Part shown: piece by piece, positions 55,862 through 64,000 of the stretch
Layout of the letters: the number at the start of each line of letters is the position of its first letter
How positions within the stretch are numbered: position 1 is the stretch's first letter
Source: Candidatus Heimdallarchaeota archaeon
GTDB lineage: Archaea > Asgardarchaeota > Heimdallarchaeia > Heimdallarchaeales > Heimdallarchaeaceae
Length of the DNA stretch: 64,000 nt
Reading direction: 5' to 3'
Assembly (NCBI GenBank): GCA_030668875.1
Contig: DAOVER010000014.1
Location: 1 to 64,000, forward strand
Made by a program: the position numbers and the translations under genes
Notes under the pieces: generated by a model
What the model saw: only the letters and a program-made list of their open reading frames with translations
What the model was told of the DNA's origin: nothing
The model's database searches: none

Positions 55862-58555
55862 TTAATCTTCCCCCCCTTCAGCTTCATCTGGATGCGTTTC
55901 TAAGATTTTGTTTACGATAATAGAAACATTTACAGCTTTACCGTGATCGCTTTTAGCTGGATCAACATTATCCTCTCCGTACAAGAATTGTACAATCTCA
56001 CCTGTAGCGTTTCGAACAGTTTTATCATAACTTGATGATATGTCTTGTAGAGCATTTACCAATCTTCTTTGCATATATCCGCTCTGGGATGTACGAACAG
56101 CTGTATCAACTAACCCTTCTCTTCCACCTGCAGCGTGCATAAAGAATTCAATTGGATTCAAACCACTTCTGAAACTACTATCAACAAAACCATGCGCCTC
56201 AGCAGAAAGATCTCCTCGCTTAAAGAAAGGAAGAACTCTATCTCTATAACCACGTTGGATTCTTTGACCTCGGACAGCTTGTTGTCCAACACAAGAACTC
56301 ATTTGTCCAAGATTTAACATATTCCCTCTAGCTCCAGTTTTTGCCATGATTAAGGCCTCATTTTCGGGATTAAGATAGTTTGCTCCTATGTCCGAAGCAT
56401 CAGTTCTCGCTTTTGCTAAAATTTCCATTATTCTTGCTTCTAATGTTTCTTCTTCAGTACGACCTGCTTGTCGTTCAAGAGTCCCATCATCATATTTTTT
56501 GATAATATTTTGAACATCCTTCTTTGCCTTTCCTAGAATTTCATCAATCTTCTTTTCAGCTTCTCTTGGAAGGTTAATGTCACTACCACTCAAACTGAAC
56601 CCTCTAAGTGTAATATTTGTGATTAACATTCGAGTAACACTGTCAAGAAAACCTCTAGTAACGTCCGCACCATACTCTTTCAGTATTCTATGAAGAACAC
56701 TATCTGGTACTTCTGCTCCGAAGGCTTTTTTATCAATAATACCGGAAACTAAAACTCCATCTCTAATAAGAATATAGCCCTCTATTTCACATTTTGTCTT
56801 CTTACATGTTTCACGCTTTTCACAGAGATTATTGTACATTGTGAAGTTAAACGTATCTGGAAGAAGAGCACTGAACAGAGTTTTTCCACTCCATAATTGT
56901 TCACCATTTTTACCCTTTAAGTCCGGTTTAGGAAGTTCTTCTAGTCCTGCAGCAGTAAGCAACTGTGCTGCTTCACTCTTAGAATATTTAGCATCTTTTC
57001 GGGTTAGGTAGTATCCACTTGTGATAAAATCTTGAATGGCTCCAATAATTGGCCCTCCATATCTTGGGGTGCTAATTTGTTCTTGAACCCTCATCAAGAT
57101 ACGCGCCTCAGCTTGAGCTTCTTCACTTTGTGGAACATGAAGATTCATCTCATCTCCGTCAAAATCTGCATTATATGGTCTGCATACTGGAAGAGTTAAT
57201 CTGAAGGTTTTATATGGAACAACCTTCACTTCATGAGCCATAATACTCATTCTATGCAGACTTGGTTGTCTATTAAAAAGAACAACGTCTCCATTTCGTA
57301 AATGTCTTTCAATTATGAATTCAGGTTGAAGAGAATCGGCAACAGCTTGTAAGTTTCTTGCATATCGTAAGTCAACTCTTCGTCCATCGGGACGAATTAT
57401 GTAATTTACGCCGGGGAATGTACGAGGCCCCTTCATTACAAGTTCTTTCATTTCTTCAATATTCCATTCTGTTACTCTTTCAGGAACAGTTAATATTTCT
57501 GCTATGTCTCTAGGGACCCCTACTTCATTAATGCTAAGCAAAGGATCGGGGCTGATAACCGTTCTCGCACTGAAATCTACTCTTTTTCCGCTAAGGTTAG
57601 CTCTAAACCTCCCTTCTTTACCTTTCAATCTCTGTGTGATTGTTCTCAATGCTCTACCACTTCTATGTCTTGCAGGAGGAATACCGCTAATTTCATTATC
57701 AAAATAAGTACTTACGTGATATTGCAATAATTCCCATAAATCTTCTACAATAAGTTGTGGAGCACCGGCTTCACGGTTCTCTAATAATCGTTGGTTAATT
57801 CTAATAATATCCACAAGTTTGTGAGTTAAATCGTCTTCAGATCTAATACCATTCTCGAGGGTAATGCTTGGCCTGACACTTACTGGAGGCACTGGTAAAA
57901 CCCAGAGTATTGTCCATTCTGGTCTTGCAACGCTTGGTTTAATACCCAACAGTCTGCAATCTTCGTTTGAAATATCCTTAAACCAACTATGAATGTCAAG
58001 TGGAGATAATTTATTTGTTTGTTTTTGACCTGTTTCCGTTTCGATTTCTTCGAAATAAGTTGTAGGTTTTTCAAGCCTAATTTTATTCTGAGGTTCACTG
58101 CAATAAGGACACTCAGCTTTCTTTGCTGCTTTTTTCAAGATTTCCTCTACTAAATCATAATCAGGTACTCCCCATTGTTCTTCGTATTCATTCATCTTTG
58201 CAGTAATTTCTTTAATTTCTTCTGGGTCAAGTAAAATTCTGTGACATGACCGACATGTTGCACGTAGAACTTTGTAAAGGAGTTTATTAAAACCAACATG
58301 AATAACAGGTCGAGATAACTCTATGTGACCAAAATGACCAGGACATCCTCCTACTCTAGCTCCACAAGTCTTACACCTCTGGCCAGGATCAATAGTACCT
58401 AAAAGACCATCCATTAAACCGGAGGTAACAGGAGTCCCATCTGCATCGTAAGTGTCAGGAGTAATAATACGTTCAACCGATAATTTTCTAATAGTATCTG
58501 GATCAAGAAGACCAAACCGGATTCCAGATATTGACTTATAGCTTTCTGAGCTCAT
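55862..58555 (-). CDS. rpoA1: RNA polymerase subunit A' (Rpb1 N-terminal part)
   Basis: GRRVDLRYARNLQ..; PYNADFDGDEMNLHVPQ; zinc-binding CKTCGARVGGCPGHFGHIEL. Confidence 0.97.
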   Translation of the reverse strand: MSSESYKSISGIRFGLLDPDTIRKLSVERIITPDTYDADGTPVTSGLMDGLLGTIDPGQRCKTCGARVGGCPGHFGHIELSRPVIHVGFNKLLYKVLRATCRSCHRILLDPEEIKEITAKMNEYEEQWGVPDYDLVEEILKKAAKKAECPYCSEPQNKIRLEKPTTYFEEIETETGQKQTNKLSPLDIHSWFKDISNEDCRLLGIKPSVARPEWTILWVLPVPPVSVRPSITLENGIRSEDDLTHKLVDIIRINQRLLENREAGAPQLIVEDLWELLQYHVSTYFDNEISGIPPARHRSGRALRTITQRLKGKEGRFRANLSGKRVDFSARTVISPDPLLSINEVGVPRDIAEILTVPERVTEWNIEEMKELVMKGPRTFPGVNYIIRPDGRRVDLRYARNLQAVADSLQPEFIIERHLRNGDVVLFNRQPSLHRMSIMAHEVKVVPYKTFRLTLPVCRPYNADFDGDEMNLHVPQSEEAQAEARILMRVQEQISTPRYGGPIIGAIQDFITSGYYLTRKDAKYSKSEAAQLLTAAGLEELPKPDLKGKNGEQLWSGKTLFSALLPDTFNFTMYNNLCEKRETCKKTKCEIEGYILIRDGVLVSGIIDKKAFGAEVPDSVLHRILKEYGADVTRGFLDSVTRMLITNITLRGFSLSGSDINLPREAEKKIDEILGKAKKDVQNIIKKYDDGTLERQAGRTEEETLEARIMEILAKARTDASDIGANYLNPENEALIMAKTGARGNMLNLGQMSSCVGQQAVRGQRIQRGYRDRVLPFFKRGDLSAEAHGFVDSSFRSGLNPIEFFMHAAGGREGLVDTAVRTSQSGYMQRRLVNALQDISSSYDKTVRNATGEIVQFLYGEDNVDPAKSDHGKAVNVSIIVNKILETHPDEAEGGED

Positions 58556-58773
58556 TTTTAATCTCCAAAAACCTTTGAATCTCTACACTAATTTAACATA
58601 ATGTAGCTAACCTTATTTCTCTCCCTTAGCGATTTGATAAAAATCTTTTGATTCTCAACCAGTTGTGAAAATCTAACTCATTTTTGGTTATAATTGATTT
58701 TGTTCAATTAGCATAGAAAGATTCGGTAACTACTTAGAATTTATTAAGCGTTTTTAGAATCGTACGAATGTAA

Positions 58774-59736
58774 GTGGAAAAAATGAGTTTGAATAAAGTA
58801 AAATCAAAAAAAATCGATGGCAAATTATTTGCGCAAGAGTATTTGGATAAAGTGTTAAAACCACGTTGTGAAACATTTGCTGATACTTATAAAAAACTAC
58901 CAAAGTTATCAACTATACTAGTTGGAGAGAGTCTTGCTTCAGAATCGTATCTCAAACTTAAGGAAAAATTTTTTGCTAAACTATGTGTTGAATCAGAAGT
59001 ATTTCGTTTACCTGAAAAAACTACCGAAGAAGAACTCTTAGCATTTATCGATAAGCAAAATCATGATGATCAAATAGATGGGATATTAGTTCAAGTACCT
59101 TTTCCTTCACACATTGATGAAGATACAATCAGTGAAAGCATTGCACCAAGTAAGGATGTTGAAGGTCTATCTCCAGGTAATGTACATGCTTGGACTAAAG
59201 CTCTATCAAACTTAGTTCCACCCACAGCTTTAGGAGTTTTAGCCCTGTTAAAATTCTATAAAATTCAAATTGAAGGTAAGCACGTAGTAATTGTTGGCAG
59301 AAGCATGATTGTAGGCAAACCAGTTGCACATCTTTTACTTAAGGAAAATGCGACAGTTACATTGTGTCATTCAAGATCAAAACCTCTTGAGGAGTATACA
59401 AAGCAAGCAGATATACTTATTGCAGCAGTAGGGCGTCCTCATTTAATTAAGAAAGGCATGATAAAGGATGGGGCCATTGTAGTGGATGTAGGAATAAATT
59501 TTGAAAATTGTAAAATAATGGGTGATGTGGATTATGATGATCTTTCTGAGACAGCAAGTTATATTTCTCCAGTTCCTGGGGGTAGTGGTCCAGCAACTGT
59601 TTGTATGTTAGCTAGTAATCTATTGCTTGCTTTTGAGCTAAAACATATTAAGAAAAACGAAGAGAGACTAGACTGTTTAAGAGATTATTATACAAATTAT
59701 GATACCATAGGTGAGACAGGTTTCTGTCTAGAATAA
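58774..59736 (+). CDS. folD: Methylenetetrahydrofolate dehydrogenase/cyclohydrolase
   Basis: GILVQVPFPSHIDE; VVIVGRSMIVGKPVAHLLL; SPVPGGSGPATVCMLASN. Confidence 0.95.
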   Translation: MEKMSLNKVKSKKIDGKLFAQEYLDKVLKPRCETFADTYKKLPKLSTILVGESLASESYLKLKEKFFAKLCVESEVFRLPEKTTEEELLAFIDKQNHDDQIDGILVQVPFPSHIDEDTISESIAPSKDVEGLSPGNVHAWTKALSNLVPPTALGVLALLKFYKIQIEGKHVVIVGRSMIVGKPVAHLLLKENATVTLCHSRSKPLEEYTKQADILIAAVGRPHLIKKGMIKDGAIVVDVGINFENCKIMGDVDYDDLSETASYISPVPGGSGPATVCMLASNLLLAFELKHIKKNEERLDCLRDYYTNYDTIGETGFCLE

Positions 59737-59806
59737 CTAGCAGATTCCATTGCTGCTTATCCTTTTTTCAGAGATAAAATTAATAGTTAAGATCATATAT
59801 GTAAAG

Positions 59807-60157
59807 ATGATGAGTGATATAACCGAATCAAAATCCTTTGAGATTGAAGAAAGGAAATTTGGATTAACTTTGACTTCTTTTGAAAATGCTATAGCTTTGT
59901 ACATCTACGAGGAGACTCCGCGGATAGGAACTTTTGGTGTTTCAGTCCCCGGTACTTCCATAATGCCTGCTTCAACACTTTACATTACTGGAGCAAAGAA
60001 TGAACATTATGCAAAAATGATGGGCGAAAGATTTGCTACAAAGCTTCAGAAATTAGTTCTAATCTCATTGAGCGTGAAAGATATTGATAATGAATTAATC
60101 ATAGAATTTATGCAGAAAATTGAAACAACTTTTTTCGATAAAAAAAATGAAAATTAA
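59807..60157 (+). CDS. Possible PAC3/PAC4-like proteasome assembly chaperone (track start 59750)
   Basis: Small protein FGVSVPGTSIMPASTLYITGAKNEHYAKMMGERFATKLQKLVLISLSV; resemblance only. Confidence 0.4.
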   Translation: MMSDITESKSFEIEERKFGLTLTSFENAIALYIYEETPRIGTFGVSVPGTSIMPASTLYITGAKNEHYAKMMGERFATKLQKLVLISLSVKDIDNELIIEFMQKIETTFFDKKNEN

Positions 60158-60205
60158 ATATTTGATTAAATTGAAAAAATGGAAGAGAGGGTAATATTTT
60201 GATGA

Positions 60206-61534
60206 TTATTTCAAAATTGATAACCCTGGATAGAGTGGAAACTGTTTTGTAAGTTCAAGAATATTCTCCCTAACTTTTTCGCTTACTTCTGCGTCACCCT
60301 TCGATTTAATGACCTTTTTTATGCCTTCTGCAATTACTTTCATTTCTGATTCTTTCATTCCTCTTGATGTTATTGCAGGTGTCCCTAGTCTAAGTCCTGA
60401 TGGATGGAAGGGACTTGAGGGCTCATATGGGACAGTGTTTTTGTTAACTGTTATACCTGCTTCATCCAAAGCATTTTGAATTGGTCCACCTTTACCAGTT
60501 AAATCTTCAGGACGCAAATCAATGAGGATCAGATGGTTGTCAGTTCCATTTGTAACTAGTTTTATATCAAGAGCCATTAATTCATCAGCCAAAGCCTTAG
60601 CATTCTTGACAATTTGTTTTGCGTAATCCTTAAACTCTGGTTTAAGTGCTTCAGCAAATGCAACAGCTCGTGCAGCAGTAGAATGGTCGTGTGGTCCTCC
60701 TTGTAGTCCAGGAAATACCGCAGAATCTATTAATCTTGCTAAACTAAATGGTTCTCCGGTTTTTGTTTTTTTCTCGGGATGGTGAATCTCATGTAATCTA
60801 TCTTCCATTTTGCTCATTATAATGGCACCACGGGGACCTCTAAGACTTTTATGAGTTGTAGTTGTTATAACATCAGCATAAGGAACAGGACTTGAATGAG
60901 CTCCACCTACAACCAGACCAGAAATGTGTGAAATGTCTGCAAGTTGATAAGCATCAACTTCTTCTGCAATTTCTTGAAATGCTTTGAAATCTATTTTTCT
61001 AGGATATGCGGTTAAACCCGATACGATCATTTCTGGCTTCTCCTTTTTAGCTAACTCGTGAATAACAGCCATATCTAACATTTCTGTCTTTTTATCAACA
61101 TCATAGCTAATGCAAACGTAATTTTTACCTGAGAAGTTTACCCGACTTCCGTGAGTAAGATGGCCTCCCGATGTAAGACTGAAACCTAGAAATTTATCTT
61201 TAAGGTTAAGCAAAGCAAAGAAAACTGCTTGATTCGCTGGGGAACCAGAATAGGGTTGAACATTAACATGCTCACAACCAAAAAGTTTCTTGGCGCGTTC
61301 TATAGCCAATATTTCAACTTCATCAACAATTTCATTTCCACCATAATATCTTTTCTTGGGGTAACCTTCAGAGTATTTATTTGTTAAAACACTACCCATG
61401 GTTTGAAGAACAGATCGATAGGTATAATTTTCAGAAGGAATAAGTTCAATGCCTTCTTCTTGACGTTTTAATTCTCTCAGAAGCATATCAGCAACTTCTG
61501 GGTCGGAATTAGCTAAATCATTCATTAAATTCAT
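60206..61534 (-). CDS. glyA: Serine hydroxymethyltransferase
   Basis: ELIPSENYTYRSV; YGGNEIVDEVE; DVITTTTHKSLRGPRGAIIM. Confidence 0.97.
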   Translation of the reverse strand: MNLMNDLANSDPEVADMLLRELKRQEEGIELIPSENYTYRSVLQTMGSVLTNKYSEGYPKKRYYGGNEIVDEVEILAIERAKKLFGCEHVNVQPYSGSPANQAVFFALLNLKDKFLGFSLTSGGHLTHGSRVNFSGKNYVCISYDVDKKTEMLDMAVIHELAKKEKPEMIVSGLTAYPRKIDFKAFQEIAEEVDAYQLADISHISGLVVGGAHSSPVPYADVITTTTHKSLRGPRGAIIMSKMEDRLHEIHHPEKKTKTGEPFSLARLIDSAVFPGLQGGPHDHSTAARAVAFAEALKPEFKDYAKQIVKNAKALADELMALDIKLVTNGTDNHLILIDLRPEDLTGKGGPIQNALDEAGITVNKNTVPYEPSSPFHPSGLRLGTPAITSRGMKESEMKVIAEGIKKVIKSKGDAEVSEKVRENILELTKQFPLYPGLSILK

Positions 61535-61725
61535 ATGTAATCCTCAGAAGAATACAAACTGTTTTCTTTAAATGTTTTTTCAATCGCACTATTGTACAAA
61601 AATGTAATTTGCAATGTCTTACCACGTACAAAATAATAAGTGTGGTAAGATTTTATTATTTCCAACGCGGCTTCAAAAAAGAAGTTTCTTTAGAAACAAA
61701 AATAAGATTTAGAGAAAGTCACTAA

Positions 61726-63006
61726 TCAAAAAGGTATGACTCTTTCATATCCCGCTTTATCCTTCTTCTTTGTTGCATCAACTATTATCTTGATTGAAGT
61801 GTTATCCTCTCTATTTCGTGAAGGATCAAGAGAAGAACCTCTCACATTTTCAAGTATAGTGATGTCATTAGATCCAGCTCTAGTAATCCTTGCCCATTCA
61901 ACAGCTGAACTATTACTTGTGTCTATATCTTCATCTACAACTGTACACCATTTCAGTGAAGGATGTGCTTCAAAAGCTGTCAAACCTACTTTTTTAGCAT
62001 CCCCGTCATTCTCAATTGATACAGAAATAACGCAATTTAACCATCCACATCCACTTGGTGTTAAATAAACTCCGTGTACTTTGGGGACAACTTTGCTTAC
62101 TCGGTTATGAATTTCTGCTTCTCTTGGAAAACCCATAAGTATGAAATGTTCTTCATATGCAGGTAGAATGGTCTGAAAGATTGCTTCATCACGATACAAT
62201 ATCTCCTCAAATTGAATTATAGGCTGAGTTCGGACATCATCATAGGTGCCAGTAATGTCAACAAAAGGTCCTTCCTTTACCTCTTCGTCCGCTAGAATTT
62301 TCCCTTCCAAAATAAATTCAACATCGGAGGGAACAGTAATGTTATAGCGGGGTGTTTTAACAGTTGAAAGTTTACCTCTCATAAGCGTGTTAGCTATAGC
62401 CAATTCTGTTCGATTTAGAGGAGTAGGAGAAGATGCTGCTAAAGCTAGTATGGGATGATAACCATTTACGACAGCAATTGGTGTATCCAAACCATTATTC
62501 TTATTTTCTAGAAAGATTTTATGTAAATCTCTGGGAACAATTCGTATAGTTCCTCTCTGATCATCAAGGATCATAATCCGATGAATACTCATATTGGGAG
62601 TATCAGTTCCAGGAAATTCTGCGAAAACGATACCAGACGAGAGATATCTGCCTCCGTCAATAGGAAAGAATTTCGGGATAGGCAGATGTGAAAAATTTAC
62701 TTGTTTCTTGTTAGAAAAAGTAAGACTAGTCTCAGTCTTGGATGGTTCTTTTGGAGTGAGAAGCGCTTGTTGAAAGAAACCATAGTAGTTTTCCTGTTCA
62801 TTTAAAGCTAATTTAAGCTGTTCACGAGAAGAAAGACTATTTCCTAATAGAGGAAAATGAGAGCCTTCTACATTATAAAACAGAACAGCTTTATCTTTGT
62901 TTGTTTGTAGATGTTCGGTAACACCATATTCAAATTCAACTTTATCGTGAATCTCGATTATTAAATTAGATTGTTTGAGTGTCTCAATATAAGGTCTTAA
63001 ACTCAT
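61726..63006 (-). CDS. UbiD-family decarboxylase
   Basis: IPKFFPIDGGRYLSSGIVFAEFPGTDTPNMSIHRIMILDDQRGTIRIVPRDLHKI. Confidence 0.88.
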   Translation of the reverse strand: MSLRPYIETLKQSNLIIEIHDKVEFEYGVTEHLQTNKDKAVLFYNVEGSHFPLLGNSLSSREQLKLALNEQENYYGFFQQALLTPKEPSKTETSLTFSNKKQVNFSHLPIPKFFPIDGGRYLSSGIVFAEFPGTDTPNMSIHRIMILDDQRGTIRIVPRDLHKIFLENKNNGLDTPIAVVNGYHPILALAASSPTPLNRTELAIANTLMRGKLSTVKTPRYNITVPSDVEFILEGKILADEEVKEGPFVDITGTYDDVRTQPIIQFEEILYRDEAIFQTILPAYEEHFILMGFPREAEIHNRVSKVVPKVHGVYLTPSGCGWLNCVISVSIENDGDAKKVGLTAFEAHPSLKWCTVVDEDIDTSNSSAVEWARITRAGSNDITILENVRGSSLDPSRNREDNTSIKIIVDATKKKDKAGYERVIPF

Positions 63007-63098
63007 AACTTATAACATCCTTTGAATACAAAAGACATAAGATACAATGACTTAAATATCTTGTTGGAAAAAAAATGATTGAAAATTCAGATACTTTA

Positions 63099-63183
63099 GC
63101 GGGGATTGCCGAGTGGTCAAAGGCGCTAGATTCAGATTCTAGTCCTTAGTGGTCCGGGAGTTCGAATCTCCCTCCCCGCACCA
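63099..63183 (+). tRNA. tRNA-Leu (anticodon CAG), CCA encoded
   Basis: Type II tRNA: GCGGGGA..CTAGA-TTCAGAT-TCTAG, variable arm, GTTCGAATC, TCCCCGC-A-CCA. Confidence 0.93.
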
Positions 63184-63278
63184 ACTTATGAAATCAAAAC
63201 AATTTTTAACTTGAAATTTATTTGAACATAAGAATTGTGAGCGATTCTCACAACAATTTGGAACTGATTGATTAACTG

Positions 63279-64000
63279 ATGTCATCAATAATACCAATGG
63301 TCTCTGTGGAGTTAAAAAACTATCTAGCAATTCTTCTTGGAAGTGAAGTTTCTAAGAAATACCTTCAAAAAGTCGTAACACCAATGGAGGAATACAGTCT
63401 TCATGTATATAGGGATGTTTCTAGAGTAAGTGACATTATTGATAATCTTGAATTGAAAGGTTTTGATGCACACCAACATGAGATTTTTGATAATTTAATC
63501 ATCACTGCTCCAAAGGGACCATTTGAGTTAACACATTTAGAAGGTTCAAAAGAAATAATTGTTGATAATAGAGCAGCTGAGATGATATATCAAGGAGCCA
63601 ATGTATTTGTTCCAGGTGTAAAGAGGGCAAATCGAGTTAAGATGGGGGATGTTGTCAACATTCTCAATCAAAGAAACATATTAGTTGCTAGAGGCGAAGC
63701 AGCAATGAATCACAATCAGATGTTAAGGAAAGGTCAGGGGATAGCAGCAAAGAACATTCTTTCCCCTTATATCGTTCCCAGTCTTGAATTATTAGATGAT
63801 GAAACTCTCCCAATATACTTTCAAAGTGTTCCAGCGTATCTTGCAAGTATAAATCTTGATCCTAAGCCAGAGGATAAGATTCTTGATTGTTGTGCTGCCC
63901 CTGGGAACAAAACTTTTCACTTGAACGAGCTTACAAAGGATCAAGCTCAGATTATAGCGGTGGATAGATCTAAGAGAAGAATTGAAAAAATCAAGAGTAA
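63279..64000 (+). CDS. NOL1/NOP2/Sun (NSUN6/RsmB-like) RNA methyltransferase with PUA-like region, truncated by window end
   Basis: Open frame from ATG 63279 to window end; PGVKRANRVKMGDVVNIL (PUA-like), KILDCCAAPGNKTFHLNE, IIAVDRSKRRIEKIK. Confidence 0.82.
   Translation, partial: MSSIIPMVSVELKNYLAILLGSEVSKKYLQKVVTPMEEYSLHVYRDVSRVSDIIDNLELKGFDAHQHEIFDNLIITAPKGPFELTHLEGSKEIIVDNRAAEMIYQGANVFVPGVKRANRVKMGDVVNILNQRNILVARGEAAMNHNQMLRKGQGIAAKNILSPYIVPSLELLDDETLPIYFQSVPAYLASINLDPKPEDKILDCCAAPGNKTFHLNELTKDQAQIIAVDRSKRRIEKIKS

Noticed and set aside
63139-63330. 63-aa minus-strand ORF
   Set aside because: Overlaps tRNA-Leu; GEGDSNSRTTKD-type translation is a tRNA artefact

Overview
AT-rich archaeal chromosomal window. 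It is probably from an Asgard-type archaeon: it carries a Ras/Arf-like small GTPase, a roadblock protein, an OSTC/OST3-like membrane protein, archaeal/eukaryal-type r-proteins, split RpoA1/RpoA2, RFC, Orc1/Cdc6, TFB and RPA. The lineage is inferred, not computed. The window opens in the 3' part of a 23S rRNA gene that appears interrupted by a ~378-nt intron-like insertion near the peptidyl-transferase centre. Most of the rest is ordinary housekeeping: r-protein blocks, RNA polymerase genes, tRNAs and metabolic enzymes. RpoA2 carries an intein. The main candidate for an undescribed system is a family of six unannotated 21-23-aa micro-ORFs with consensus about MMKQKYDPEDGDEDILPPLWxPN*. They sit in tandem upstream of, and co-directional with, three paralogous ~530-aa alpha-helical (TPR-like) proteins: 5 copies with 2 receptors at 3.4-6.0 kb, and 1 copy with a decayed receptor at 47.6-49.4 kb. 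The arrangement resembles a peptide/TPR-receptor (RRNPP/Rap-Phr-like) signalling module, but function is inferred. Each of five cassettes also has a conserved ~100-nt leader, which may encode a small hydrophobic peptide.
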